Positions 16,921-27,422 of a stretch of 64,000 nucleotides of DNA are shown here, one piece after another (the first letter of the stretch is position 1; every line of letters begins with the position of its first letter). Under the pieces are notes generated by a model, which saw only the letters and a program-made list of their open reading frames with translations, did not search any database and was not told the DNA's origin. This DNA is from Chelativorans intermedius (lineage in GTDB: Bacteria > Pseudomonadota > Alphaproteobacteria > Rhizobiales > Rhizobiaceae): contig NZ_JAODNW010000008.1 of the NCBI RefSeq assembly GCF_025398255.1, positions 62,001 to 126,000 on the forward strand, given 5' to 3'. The position numbers and the translations under genes were made by a program.

Positions 16921-17385
16921 ATGGGTATCGCGATGACCATGCAGGAATATCTGGAGGACAACCACGTTCCCTACGATATTGCCAGACACAACGCCACCAG
17001 CAACTCGATGATGACGGCACGGGTCGCCCATGTGCCGGGCAACGCGCTCGCCAAGGGCGTGGTGCTGAAGTGGGACGGCAGCTATCTGCTCGCCGTGCTG
17101 CCTGCCTCGCGCCGCGTGGACCTGAAGAAGGTGCGCGCCATCGTCGGCGAGAAGGTGGAGCTTGCCAGCGAGGAGGAGGCCGCGACCCTGTTTCCCGATT
17201 GCGCGGAAGGGGCGGTGCCCATCTTCGGCGCGCCCTATCATCTGCCCTGCGTGGTGGACGAGGGGCTGGAGGAAAGCGGCGACATCTACTTCGAGGGCGG
17301 CGACCACCGCACATTGGTGCATGTCAGCCATGAAGGGTTCGACCGCCTGATGTACGGCATGCCGCGCGGCCACATCAGCGGCTGA
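16921..17385 (+). CDS. YbaK/EbsC-type aminoacyl-tRNA deacylase domain protein
   Basis: 154 residues from the ATG at 16921, preceded by GGGAGGATGAGG. The YbaK/ProX-like editing fold is indicated by KGVVLKWDGSYLLAVLPASRRVDLKKVRAIVG, where the lysine of the GxxxK type is conserved, and FGAPYHLPCVVDEGLEE near the C-terminus. Such proteins remove mischarged amino acids from tRNA in trans. The very short length and lack of other domains fit the free-standing class. Solitary gene; the 257 bp before it hold nothing recognisable beyond its ribosome site. Confidence 0.85.
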   Translation: MGIAMTMQEYLEDNHVPYDIARHNATSNSMMTARVAHVPGNALAKGVVLKWDGSYLLAVLPASRRVDLKKVRAIVGEKVELASEEEAATLFPDCAEGAVPIFGAPYHLPCVVDEGLEESGDIYFEGGDHRTLVHVSHEGFDRLMYGMPRGHISG

Positions 17386-17576
17386 AGCGGCGCGCCGCCA
17401 CGGCGGTATTAACGAATCGATTCAAACTTTATTGGCAAGTTTGCGGCAAGGATGGCGCCTCCTTCCATCGCAGGCCGGGGTGCATTGCCGGGTGCGTGCG
17501 GCCGGCCGATGCCGGACGGAAGGGGAGAGCGGGTGCCCGTGCGCCCGGCTCCGGTGTTTTCGCGTAGGGGTCGTTC

Positions 17577-18524
17577 ATGCGTTCGCTTGCCCTTGCCTTC
17601 CTTTTCGCGGCCTGCCTTGGCCTTGCCGGCTGCTCCGGCGGCTCGGCGGTCGATGCGTTGCAGATCGCCGGCCCTTCGGCGGAGACGACGAGCGCCATCG
17701 CGCGGCCCGAGGCGACCATACCGGGGCCGGCGGACGATGCGGCGCCGGCCGACCTCGCCACCGCCGGCATGACCGCCCTTGCGCCGGTGCCGAGTGTTCA
17801 GCCGGCCGCCCTGCGCGTGCCTGAGGCGCCGCGCGTCTACAGGAGCCGTTTCGACGATGCGCATCCGGTGAACTTCGGCCGCATCGCGCCGCACCATCAT
17901 GCCGTGCACGGCGTCGACGTCTCGCGCTGGCAGGGCGAGATCGACTGGCCGGCGCTGCGCCGCCACGGCGCCAACTTCGCCTATATCAAGGCCACCGATG
18001 GCATCGATCACATCGACCCCATGTTCCGGCACAACTGGCAGGCGGCGGCGCGCGCCGGGGTGAAGCGCGGCGCCTATCACTTCTTCTACTGGTGCCGGCG
18101 GGCCTCCGATCAGGCTGAATGGTTCATCCGCAACGTGCCGAAGGAGAAGGGCGCCCTGCCGCCGGTGCTGGATGTGGAGTGGAACCACCAATCGAGCTGC
18201 AAGTGGCGCCCTTCGCGCGCCGAGATCCTGGAGAAGATGCAGGTCTTTCTTGACCGGCTGGAGCGCCATTACGGGCAGCGGCCGGTCATCTACACCACGC
18301 CCGACTTCTATCGCGACAACCTGCGGGGCGCCTTCCGCGACTATCCGTTCTGGCTGCGCTCCGTCGCCGCCCACCCCTCCGAGGTGTATCCCGGCCGCGA
18401 CTGGGTGTTCTGGCAATATTCCGGCACCGGCCTGAGCCAGGGAGTCGACGGAAAGATCGACCTGAACGTCTTCAACGGCGACGAGAAGGCCTGGCACCGC
18501 TGGCTCGCCCGCGTCGCGGGGTAG
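17577..18524 (+). CDS. GH25 family lysozyme-like lipoprotein
   Basis: 315 residues. The lipobox LAGC (Cys19) follows a short hydrophobic leader, so it is probably lipid-anchored in the envelope. A low-complexity Ala/Pro linker (about 20-85) leads to a GH25 muramidase domain: HGVDVSRWQGEIDW (Asp114), YIKATDG, GAYHFFYWCR and PPVLDVEWN (Asp199/Glu201, the catalytic pair) followed by PVIYTTPDFY and FWQYSGTG. GH25 enzymes cleave the N-acetylmuramic acid-GlcNAc bond of peptidoglycan. The 191-bp upstream region is A/T-rich at 17408-17450 and likely holds the promoter. Ordinary for rhizobia. Confidence 0.92.
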   Translation: MRSLALAFLFAACLGLAGCSGGSAVDALQIAGPSAETTSAIARPEATIPGPADDAAPADLATAGMTALAPVPSVQPAALRVPEAPRVYRSRFDDAHPVNFGRIAPHHHAVHGVDVSRWQGEIDWPALRRHGANFAYIKATDGIDHIDPMFRHNWQAAARAGVKRGAYHFFYWCRRASDQAEWFIRNVPKEKGALPPVLDVEWNHQSSCKWRPSRAEILEKMQVFLDRLERHYGQRPVIYTTPDFYRDNLRGAFRDYPFWLRSVAAHPSEVYPGRDWVFWQYSGTGLSQGVDGKIDLNVFNGDEKAWHRWLARVAG

Positions 18525-18548
18525 GGCGCCGCCGCGCTTCGCCCCGGC

Positions 18549-19175
18549 TCAGTCGCGCTTGCGGGCGGCGATGAAATGGGCAGGCGGCGAACGAGGATAG
18601 TCGCCCGTCTCGATGATCGCAAAGCCGGCATCCTCCATGTAGCGCTGCATCTCGTACGGCGTGTAGAAGAAGACGGGCGGCGCCTTTCCCACCAGCCGCA
18701 GCGCGGCGACCATGCCACGGATGAACAAGCCCCGGCCGGCAAGGCAGGGGGTCTTGGAGATGAAGCGGCCGCCGGGCTTCAAGAGCCCGTGCACACAGCG
18801 CAGCGCCGCCGGCACGTCGCCGATCAGATGCAGAAGGTTAAAGGCCAGGACGGCGTCGAAGCTTTCCCTCCCGAAGCGGTGGTCGAAGGGCGTCGCCTGC
18901 GCGAAGGTGACGTTCCCGACGCCGGCGCGCTCCGCCTTCTCCCGACCGATGGCCAGCATCCTGCCCGACAGGTCCGTGGCGGTGACGTGACGCACCGCAT
19001 CGGCAAGCCGCAGCGCCGTGCTCCCGGTGCCGCACCCCAGTTCCAGCACCGTGTCCTGCGCGCGCAGATGGCTGCGCGTGCGCGTCAGCGTGGTCTCGTA
19101 GGCCGCCATGTCCTTGACGGGCCTGGCCGCATAGCGCTCGGCAATTCCGTCCCAGAAAGCTGCCGTTCTGTCCAT
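18549..19175 (-). CDS. Class I SAM-dependent methyltransferase
   Basis: 208 residues. Motif I VLELGCGTGSTALRLA binds S-adenosylmethionine; ATDLSGRMLAIGREKAER gives motif II and FDAVLAFNLLHLI motif IV, followed by LKPGGRFISKTPCLAG. It resembles UbiE-like small-molecule methyltransferases; no substrate is evident. It is transcribed divergently from the LysR-type gene at 19291 across 115 bp, the classical arrangement for a regulator and its target. The intergenic segment has an imperfect palindrome TGCCgaaacTGGCA near 19257. Confidence 0.87.
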   Translation of the reverse strand: MDRTAAFWDGIAERYAARPVKDMAAYETTLTRTRSHLRAQDTVLELGCGTGSTALRLADAVRHVTATDLSGRMLAIGREKAERAGVGNVTFAQATPFDHRFGRESFDAVLAFNLLHLIGDVPAALRCVHGLLKPGGRFISKTPCLAGRGLFIRGMVAALRLVGKAPPVFFYTPYEMQRYMEDAGFAIIETGDYPRSPPAHFIAARKRD

Positions 19176-19290
19176 CGCTTGTCCCTTTCTTTGCCGCCGC
19201 GGGATGTTCTCCCGGTCGTGTCCTTCACTTTATCTATGCAATCTTCAGGGATAAATTGCCGAAACTGGCATATGGATCATACAGATTTGC

Positions 19291-20175
19291 ATGAACTGGC
19301 AGAACATCTCCTTCGACTGGAACCAGGCGCGCGCCTTTCTCGCAACCGCTGAGGCCGGCTCCTTTTCGGCCGGGGCGCGGGCGCTCGGCATGGCGCAGCC
19401 GACGCTCAGCCGGCAGGTGGCGGCGCTAGAGGCCAGTCTCGGCGTGCTCCTGTTCGAGCGCGTGGGGCGGGCGCTGCGCCTGACCGAGGCGGGGCGGGAC
19501 CTGCTCGATCATGTCCGCACCATGGGAGAGGCGGCGGCGCGCATCTCGCTTGCCGCCTCCGGCCGGTCTCAGGAGATCGGCGGCCGCGTCACCATCACGG
19601 CCACCGACGTCATGGCGGCCATGTGGCTGCCGGCCGCCGTCAGGCGCATCGCCGAGGAGGCGCCGGGCATCGAGGTTCATCTGGTGGTCTCCAACCAGTT
19701 GCGGGACCTGCGCCGTCGCGAGGCCGACATCGCCATCCGCCATGTGCGCCCCAGCGAGGGGGAACTGGTGGCGCGGCTTCTGCGCCAGACGACCGCCCAC
19801 CTCTATGCCGCCAGCGAATATCTCGAAAGGCTGGGCCGTCCCGCCACGCTGGAGGATCTGCGCCTGGCCCCCTTTGTCGGCTTTGCCCCGGTCGAGCAGG
19901 TCGTCGCGGTTCTCCAGCGCATGGGGCTCCCCGTCGAACGCCACCAGTTCAAGGTGGTTGCCGACAACGGCATGGTGCTGTGCGAGCTGGTCAGGCACGG
20001 CCTCGGCATCGGCGTTTTGACGCGGGAGATGGGTGAGCGGTTGCCGGGCGTGGAGTGCGTGCTGCCGCGCTTCGGCCCGTTCCCGGTTCCCATCTGGCTT
20101 ACCACCCACCGCGAGCTGCACACCAGCCGGCGCATCCGGCTGGTTTTCGACATCCTGGCCGAAACGCTGTCATAG
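19291..20175 (+). CDS. LysR family transcriptional regulator
   Basis: 294 residues. The winged helix-turn-helix is N-terminal: FLATAEAGSFSAGARALGMAQPTLSRQVAALEASLGVLLFERVGR (read in segments, about residues 16-60). The rest is the periplasmic-binding-like effector domain, with VTITATDVMAAMWLPAAVRRIAEEAP at its start. It probably controls the divergent methyltransferase gene, and perhaps itself, through the shared 115-bp region. The co-inducer is unknown. Confidence 0.9.
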   Translation: MNWQNISFDWNQARAFLATAEAGSFSAGARALGMAQPTLSRQVAALEASLGVLLFERVGRALRLTEAGRDLLDHVRTMGEAAARISLAASGRSQEIGGRVTITATDVMAAMWLPAAVRRIAEEAPGIEVHLVVSNQLRDLRRREADIAIRHVRPSEGELVARLLRQTTAHLYAASEYLERLGRPATLEDLRLAPFVGFAPVEQVVAVLQRMGLPVERHQFKVVADNGMVLCELVRHGLGIGVLTREMGERLPGVECVLPRFGPFPVPIWLTTHRELHTSRRIRLVFDILAETLS

Positions 20176-20284
20176 GCCGGGCCGCCGCACTTCCTGACAG
20201 CCTTCTGTCAGCAGCACGCGGCCTTGGTCGAGGCCGGCGTGGCGCCCCCTTTCCATCGTCGCTGCGATCCTCCATATTCGGGCC

Positions 20285-23044
<2,760 letters not shown>

Positions 23045-23127
23045 GGCGCGTCGGTCGCGCCCCTGTCGGATGGGCCGCGCCTTCTTCGTCCTTGGGCAGT
23101 GCAGCTGGAACGAGGAAAGGTTTTCCC

Positions 23128-23481
23128 ATGTCCTATGTCGATGGTTTTCTGGTCGCCGTGCCCAAGGCCAATCTTGAAGCGTACAAGAAGATGGCGCGCC
23201 TCGCCGGCACGGTGTGGAAGGAGTACGGCGCGCTCGCCTATGTGGAGGCGGTGGGCGACGACGTGCCCTATGGCGAGCTCACCTCGTTCCCCCGCGCCGT
23301 GCTGGCGAAGGAGGACGAGACCGTCATCTTCTCCTGGATCGTCTATGAATCGCGTAAGGCGCGCGACGAAATCATAGCCAGGGTCATGGCCGACCCGCGC
23401 CTGCAGGGCGACGAATGGAAGTCCGTCTTCGACGGCAAGAGGATGGTCTTCGGCGGCTTCGAGGTGGCGGTGGAGATGTAG
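23128..23481 (+). CDS. DUF1428 family protein
   Basis: 117 residues, ATG at 23128 with GAGGAAAGG about 10 bp upstream. Opens MSYVDGFLVAVPKANLEAYK and continues with WKEYGALAYVEAVGDDVPYG; this matches DUF1428, a small dimeric alpha-beta-barrel (ferredoxin-like) family of unknown function widely found next to unrelated genes. FDGKRMVFGGFEV ends the domain. It stands 84 bp after uvrB and may share its transcript. A structured repeat begins 8 bp after its stop codon. Confidence 0.88.
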   Translation: MSYVDGFLVAVPKANLEAYKKMARLAGTVWKEYGALAYVEAVGDDVPYGELTSFPRAVLAKEDETVIFSWIVYESRKARDEIIARVMADPRLQGDEWKSVFDGKRMVFGGFEVAVEM

Positions 23482-23489
23482 CTGCCGCT

Positions 23490-23593
23490 GGAGCATTTTT
23501 TGCAGCCAGATGGAATCATCTGGCGTCGCACAAATGCGGCAAAAACAAATGGATGGACCGGATCAGCGTTCTAATGAAACGATGAACCGGTTC
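23490..23593 (+). repeat. Structured intergenic repeat, copy 3
   Basis: About 104 bp, same orientation as copies at 1275 and 10750. Here the first stem is CCAGATG-gaat-CATCTGG, again perfect but with a different base pair from copy 1. The 3' hairpin reads GCGTTCTAATGAAACGATG and the closing arm is GGACCGG...CCGGTTC. The extra A/T bases in the TTTTTT and AAAAAC arms also match each other. Confidence 0.88.
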
Positions 23594-23724
23594 AACCGCC
23601 GGCAAAGGCGTCGATCATCCGCGCCACGCGCGCAAGCTGCCGGTCATTCCTGTCGGAGAACATCCGGTCGATGCGCACCAGCAGGCGGCCGCGCCTCCCG
23701 GCGGCCTGCGCCGCCCCTCCCGGT

Positions 23725-23760
23725 GAACGGCGGCTGAACGGCCGGTTCAGCGTGCGTTCC
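23725..23760 (+). promoter_or_regulatory. Repeated GAAC/GTTC boxes upstream of first curlin gene
   Basis: GAAC at 23725 and 23736 and GTTC at 23745 and 23756, i.e. two inverted pairs with 11-, 9- and 11-bp steps; the central pair forms CTGAAC-N5-GTTCAG. A TGAAC-N15-CGTTCC core (23735-23760) is shared with the region before the second curlin gene. It lies about 75 bp before the start codon, suitable for an operator or for an alternative-sigma promoter. Confidence 0.5.
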
Positions 23761-23834
23761 GGGTGCTTCCCCTAGAACCGTCATCGTTGACAACCCGCGG
23801 GGGAGCACCCGCACCGACAGGAGGAGTAAGGACC

Positions 23835-24269
23835 ATGACCCGCAACTTCATCATCGCCACCGCCGCCGCTGCCGTTCTCGGCTTTGCCGCGCTCCCGGCT
23901 TCCGCCAACAGCGTCTCCATCGAGCAATACGGCTTCGGCAACGCCGCCGGTGGCGCCCAGACCGGCTTCGACAACCAGATCGGCGTCTTCCAGGACGGCG
24001 TGTGGAACGAGGCCATCAGCCAGCAGCACGGCTCCAACAACGTCTCGGCCACCGGCCAGCACGGCTTTAACAACCGGGCCGACACCTGGCAGGCCGGCCA
24101 CGGCAACGCGGCGGGCATCGGCCAGTTCGGCGACAACCACAACGCGGTTCTGACGCAGGACGGAAACGGCAATGTGGCCGCCGGCGTGCAGGTGGGCCAT
24201 GGCTGCGATGCCGAGGTCAGCCAGACCGGCGGCGGCAATGTCGCAGCCTTCGTGCAGACCTGCCCGTAA
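23835..24269 (+). CDS. Curlin-repeat (CsgA/CsgB-like) amyloid subunit
   Basis: 144 residues from the ATG at 23835 (AGGAGG and TAAGGA just upstream). Signal peptide ends ALPASA/NS. The mature part is built of about seven short Q-x-G-x-x-N-x-A units (EQYGFGNAAG, FQDGVWNEAI, GQHGFNNRAD, GQFGDNHNAV, TQDGNGNVAA and so on), the beta-strand-turn repeat of curli fibre subunits exported to the cell surface. Two cysteines lie in the last quarter (GHGCDAEV, QTCP), which classical CsgA lacks. A csgH gene and a second curlin protein follow. Confidence 0.85.
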   Translation: MTRNFIIATAAAAVLGFAALPASANSVSIEQYGFGNAAGGAQTGFDNQIGVFQDGVWNEAISQQHGSNNVSATGQHGFNNRADTWQAGHGNAAGIGQFGDNHNAVLTQDGNGNVAAGVQVGHGCDAEVSQTGGGNVAAFVQTCP

Positions 24270-24298
24270 CGACAGGCAGGACCAAACGCGGCGCGGGG

Positions 24299-24326
24299 GG
24301 CCGGAGAGCGTCTGCGCTCTCCGGCC
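24299..24326 (+). terminator. Strong hairpin between curlin gene and csgH
   Basis: A perfect 12-bp stem GGCCGGAGAGCG / CGCTCTCCGGCC with a TCTG loop, 30 bp after the curlin stop. Only TTCC follows, so it may be an RNA-stabilising stem or attenuator that lets the major subunit exceed csgH, rather than a full terminator. Confidence 0.6.
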
Positions 24327-24355
24327 TTCCCCGCTTCACCCCGAAGGAGGTTTTC

Positions 24356-24745
24356 ATGTTGAACCGCAAACCCATCGCGGCTGCTGCCGCCATCCTGGCC
24401 CTTGCCCTGTCGGGCTCGGCCCTCATGGCCGGCGCCGGCAGCGCCGGCGCGCCGCAGGCGCGCTGCGAGATCCGCACCGCCACCCAGGGCGGCATGGTCG
24501 CGCTGCAGGGCGTCGTCCATGCCGAGACGGCCTTGACCGGCTCCTATGCCTTCCGCGTCGAGACGGTGGCCGGCGCCGGCAGCTCCGACATCCGCCAGGG
24601 CGGTGCCTTTTCCGCCGCCCCCGGAAAGCCGGCCGAGCTGGGCCGGGTCATGCTGGGCGGCTCCGGCGCGCTCTACGAGGCGACGCTGGAGGTGGAAACG
24701 CCGACAGGCCGTCTCACCTGCACCGAGCGCGCCGGCGCGCTGTAA
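24356..24745 (+). CDS. csgH: CsgH-like curli assembly/anti-amyloid chaperone
   Basis: 129 residues; GAAGGAGG lies 6 bp before the ATG. A signal peptide (AAAAAILALALSGSALMAGAGSAGA) is followed by a ~100-residue domain rich in beta strands: ARCEIRTATQGGMVALQGVVHAE...GSYAFRVE...LTCTERAG. Length, secretion, the two terminal cysteines and the position between two curlin-repeat genes match the alphaproteobacterial CsgH family, relatives of CsgC that inhibit premature curlin polymerisation in the periplasm. Similarity is by pattern only. Confidence 0.75.
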   Translation: MLNRKPIAAAAAILALALSGSALMAGAGSAGAPQARCEIRTATQGGMVALQGVVHAETALTGSYAFRVETVAGAGSSDIRQGGAFSAAPGKPAELGRVMLGGSGALYEATLEVETPTGRLTCTERAGAL

Positions 24746-24838
24746 GCGCCGGTCGCGGGGCGGGCAGGGCACGGGCTCCGGGCAACCGGGGCCCGTTTCC
24801 GCCCGCCGGCCCGGCCCGGGGATGACCCGGCCCGGGGA

Positions 24839-24884
24839 TGAACGGTCGGTTAACGCCCCGTTCCGCGCCGGTTCAAGCCCGTTC
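24839..24884 (+). promoter_or_regulatory. Repeated GAAC/GTTC boxes upstream of second curlin gene
   Basis: GAAC at 24840, then GTTA 24849, GTTC 24860, GTTC 24871 and GTTC 24881: steps of 9, 11, 11 and 10 bp. The segment TGAAC-N15-CGTTCC (24839-24864) is identical in spacing to that before the first curlin gene. The array is about 65-110 bp before the start codon. Confidence 0.5.
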
Positions 24885-24948
24885 TGCCATGCTCTCCCCA
24901 TCGCTCGGCAATCAAGCCGGCACCAGCAGAACCAGGAGGAGAGTTCAA

Positions 24949-25350
24949 ATGACCCGCACCATCCGCGCCATCGCCGCCGCCGTCCTGTCCGCCGGCCTTG
25001 CCGCCGCAGCACCGGCCTTCGCCGGCGGCTCCGTCTCGGTGAGCTACAGCCCGACCGACCCGCAGGAGGCAGAGGCCCTGCAGACGGGCCTGCGCCTCTA
25101 CGCGCTCGTGGAAGGCATCAGGAACGGCTCGATCACCCAGAACGGCTTCGGCAATGCCGCCGGCCTGGTCCAGAATGGCAGCGGCAATCTCGGCATCGTC
25201 CATCAGGAGGGCGACGGCCACACCGGCACCATCACCCAGAACGGCAATGGCAATGCCTGCGGGCTTTTCCAGTTCGGCAGGAACACCGAGGCCCATCACG
25301 TGCAGAATGGCGACGACCAGGCGTGCGCCACCGTCCAGTTCGGCTGGTAG
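24949..25350 (+). CDS. Second curlin-repeat (CsgB-like) protein
   Basis: 133 residues from the ATG at 24949, preceded by AGGAGGAGAG; in-frame upstream codons cover the GTTC boxes and are not coding. Signal peptide AVLSAGLAAAAPAFA/GG. The mature part starts SVSVSYSPTDPQEAEAL, not repeat-like, then four or five curlin units (ITQNGFGNAAG, VQNGSGNLGI, ITQNGNGNACG, VQNGDDQACA). Fewer repeats and a non-repeat head suggest the minor nucleator role, by analogy with CsgB. Two cysteines lie in the last units (NACG, QACA). Confidence 0.82.
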   Translation: MTRTIRAIAAAVLSAGLAAAAPAFAGGSVSVSYSPTDPQEAEALQTGLRLYALVEGIRNGSITQNGFGNAAGLVQNGSGNLGIVHQEGDGHTGTITQNGNGNACGLFQFGRNTEAHHVQNGDDQACATVQFGW

Positions 25351-25402
25351 GCGGCTTCCCGCGTCCGCCACGGGCGGTGCGGCCTTCCCCGGCCGCGCCG
25401 CC

Positions 25403-25708
25403 TCATTCTTCGGGCTCGGCGGTGAAGGTCAGCGGATATCCCTTCTTCCGTCCCGCCTCGCTGGCCCGCATTGCCTTGGTCTCCGCCACGTCCCTCGGAA
25501 ATACCGCCACCACGCAGGCCCCCTTGAGGTGGGCCGTCATCATGACGCGATAGGCCTGGTCGCTACCCAGGCGGAACTCCGCCTTCAGCACCGTCACCAC
25601 GAAGTTGCGCGGCGTGAAGTCGTCATTGACGAGGATGACCTTGTAGAGTCTCGGCCGCTCGACCTTCGGCTTGGGCCGCGCCCGCGGCCTTGTCGCGATG
25701 TTGCTCAC
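25403..25708 (-). CDS. clpS: ATP-dependent Clp protease adaptor ClpS
   Basis: 101 residues from a GTG at 25708 with GAGG upstream. The ClpS core is clear: YKVILVNDDFTPRNFVVTVL (the NDD...T N-degron pocket region), then AYRVMMTAHLKGACVVAVFPRDVAETKA with the H/GxxxVGxFP-type motif. ClpS binds N-end-rule substrates and hands them to ClpAP. The short, basic N-tail (RPRARPKPKVER) suggests the ClpS2-type paralog of Rhizobiales, but that is not certain. No clpA is adjacent. Confidence 0.92.
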   Translation of the reverse strand: MSNIATRPRARPKPKVERPRLYKVILVNDDFTPRNFVVTVLKAEFRLGSDQAYRVMMTAHLKGACVVAVFPRDVAETKAMRASEAGRKKGYPLTFTAEPEE

Positions 25709-25732
25709 CGCTCGCCTCGTCGAGTCGGATGC

Positions 25733-25963
25733 TCAGCCCGCCTGTCGCTGCGCCGCTTCCGCGAGGCCGGCATGGACCAGCCACAGCGGCGTGCGCCGGC
25801 CGGCTGCCCATGAGCGCATGATGCCGCTGGCCACCCGCTCGCGGCCTGCCGTATCGGCCTTGTCGATGCCCAGTTCCGTGCACACTGCCTCCACGGCCGT
25901 ACGGATCTCCGCCAGCTCCTCGGCGTCGTAAATGGTGCCTGCGGCTCTTTTTGATGTGGACAT
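25733..25963 (-). CDS. Small acidic-helical protein next to clpS
   Basis: 76 residues; GGAGA about 6 bp before the ATG. Sequence YDAEELAEIRTAVEAVCTELGIDKADT...VASGIMRSWAAGRRTPLWLV looks like three helices with one cysteine and no membrane segment or signal. I do not recognise a named family; similar short proteins sit near ClpS-type genes in rhizobia by memory only. It is 24 bp upstream of clpS on the same strand, so the two are likely co-transcribed. The 235 bp upstream form the shared control region with sqdB. Confidence 0.68.
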   Translation of the reverse strand: MSTSKRAAGTIYDAEELAEIRTAVEAVCTELGIDKADTAGRERVASGIMRSWAAGRRTPLWLVHAGLAEAAQRQAG

Positions 25964-26198
25964 GGCAGGTCTCCTTCCCGAAATCTGCGCCTGCCGAACC
26001 CCTCTCGGGGAACATTACCAGGATACCATGATGCACGATTGTGGCGCGGAGATGAAGGGGTTTTGATTCGCCGTTTTTCCTGTCAAGGCGAAAATTCTTT
26101 CGTGCCGCTTTTCTTGACATGGCTCCCCGGCATAGAATTTCTGTCGTATTTTGCGGATAAGCATCCTTCCCGCCTGAAAGAACGAGGGATTCGATTCG

Positions 26199-27419
26199 AT
26201 GAAGATTGCAGTCATGGGTGGCGACGGCTTTGTCGGCTGGCCCACCTCCCTTCACCTGTCCGCCAGGGGCCACGAGGTTCACATCATCGACAATCTCTCG
26301 CGCCGCTGGATCGACACGGAGCTCGGCGTGCAGTCGCTCACGCCCATGGACTCCATTCAGGAGCGCACGCGCATCTGGCATCAGGAGACGGGGCGGCGCA
26401 TCCGCTTTCACCTGATCGACCTTGCGCGCGACTACGAGGTTCTCAAGGCGTGGCTCGCCAAGGAGCGGCCGGATGCCATCATTCACTTTGCCGAGCAGCG
26501 TGCCGCGCCCTATTCGATGAAGAGCGACCGGCACAAGAACTACACGGTCAACAACAACGTCAACGCCACGCACAACCTGCTCAACGCGCTGGTGGAGGTC
26601 GATCTCGACGCGCATCTGGTGCATCTGGGCACCATGGGCGTCTATGGCTATTCCTCCGTGGGCGCAGCCATTCCCGAAGGCTATCTCACCGTTGGGGTGG
26701 AAACGCTGTCGGGCGGGACGGCCAGCCAGGAAATCCTCTATCCGGCCAATCCGGGCTCCGTCTACCACATGACCAAGTGCCTGGATCAGCTTCTCTTCCA
26801 GTTCTATGCTAAGAACGATGGCCTGCGCATCACCGACCTGCACCAGGGCATCGTTTGGGGCACGCACACGCCGGAGACGCGGTTGCACCCGCAGCTCATC
26901 AACCGCTTCGACTATGATGGCGACTATGGAACGGTCCTGAACCGTTTCCTCATCCAGGCGGCGATCGGCTATCCGCTCACCGTGCACGGCACGGGCGGGC
27001 AGACGCGCGCCTTCATCCACATCCAGGATTCGGTGCGCTGCGTCGAGCTGGCGCTGAACAGCCCGCCGAAGCGCGGCGAGCGGGTGAAGATCTTCAACCA
27101 GATGACCGAGACCCACCGCGTGCGCGACCTGGCGGAGCTGGTGGCGCGCATGACCGGCGCCGAGGTTGCCTATCTGCCCAATCCGCGCAAGGAGGCGGCG
27201 GAGAACGATCTGGTGGTGCGCAACGAGCAGTTTCTAGAGCTCGGTCTCAACCCCACGACGCTGGAGGAGGGGCTTCTGGCCGAGGTCGTCGACGTGGCCA
27301 GGAAGTATGCCTATCGCGTCGACCGCAGCCGCATCCCCTCCGTCTCCGCCTGGACCAAGGACATCGCCCCCACCATCGAGCGCGACCCGGAGGGCAAGCG
27401 GTTGAAGAGCGTGAGCTGA
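26199..27419 (+). CDS. sqdB: UDP-sulfoquinovose synthase SqdB
   Basis: 406 residues. An extended short-chain dehydrogenase: MKIAVMGGDGFVGWPTSLHL (NAD-binding GGxGFxG), HFAEQRAAPYSMKSDRHKNYTVNNNV, then the catalytic segment with Tyr and Lys in GSVYHMTKCLDQ, and RAFIHIQDSVRCVELAL. SqdB converts UDP-glucose and sulfite to UDP-sulfoquinovose, the first committed step of the membrane sulfolipid SQDG. sqdD and sqdC follow in the same order as in rhizobia. A TTGACA at 26114 could be a -35 element; a matching -10 is unclear. Phosphate limitation regulates sqd genes in relatives but no good Pho box is seen. Confidence 0.95.
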   Translation: MKIAVMGGDGFVGWPTSLHLSARGHEVHIIDNLSRRWIDTELGVQSLTPMDSIQERTRIWHQETGRRIRFHLIDLARDYEVLKAWLAKERPDAIIHFAEQRAAPYSMKSDRHKNYTVNNNVNATHNLLNALVEVDLDAHLVHLGTMGVYGYSSVGAAIPEGYLTVGVETLSGGTASQEILYPANPGSVYHMTKCLDQLLFQFYAKNDGLRITDLHQGIVWGTHTPETRLHPQLINRFDYDGDYGTVLNRFLIQAAIGYPLTVHGTGGQTRAFIHIQDSVRCVELALNSPPKRGERVKIFNQMTETHRVRDLAELVARMTGAEVAYLPNPRKEAAENDLVVRNEQFLELGLNPTTLEEGLLAEVVDVARKYAYRVDRSRIPSVSAWTKDIAPTIERDPEGKRLKSVS

Positions 27420-27422
27420 GCC

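Noticed and set aside
23592-23760. Minus-strand fragment ending with VRIDRMFSDRNDRQLARVAR-like residues
   Set aside because: It looks protein-like, but only ~28 codons follow a GTG and there is no ribosome site. It may be the relic of a lost gene; too short to call.
23835-25350. Repeats in the curlin genes as a possible CRISPR or minisatellite
   Set aside because: Periodicity is at the protein level (Q-x-G-x-x-N), with varied codons and no fixed spacer length.
26080-26160. Pho box upstream of sqdB
   Set aside because: Two CTGTC half-sites (about 26080 and 26140) lack the second CTGTCAT half at 11-bp spacing, so PhoB control is not supported by sequence.
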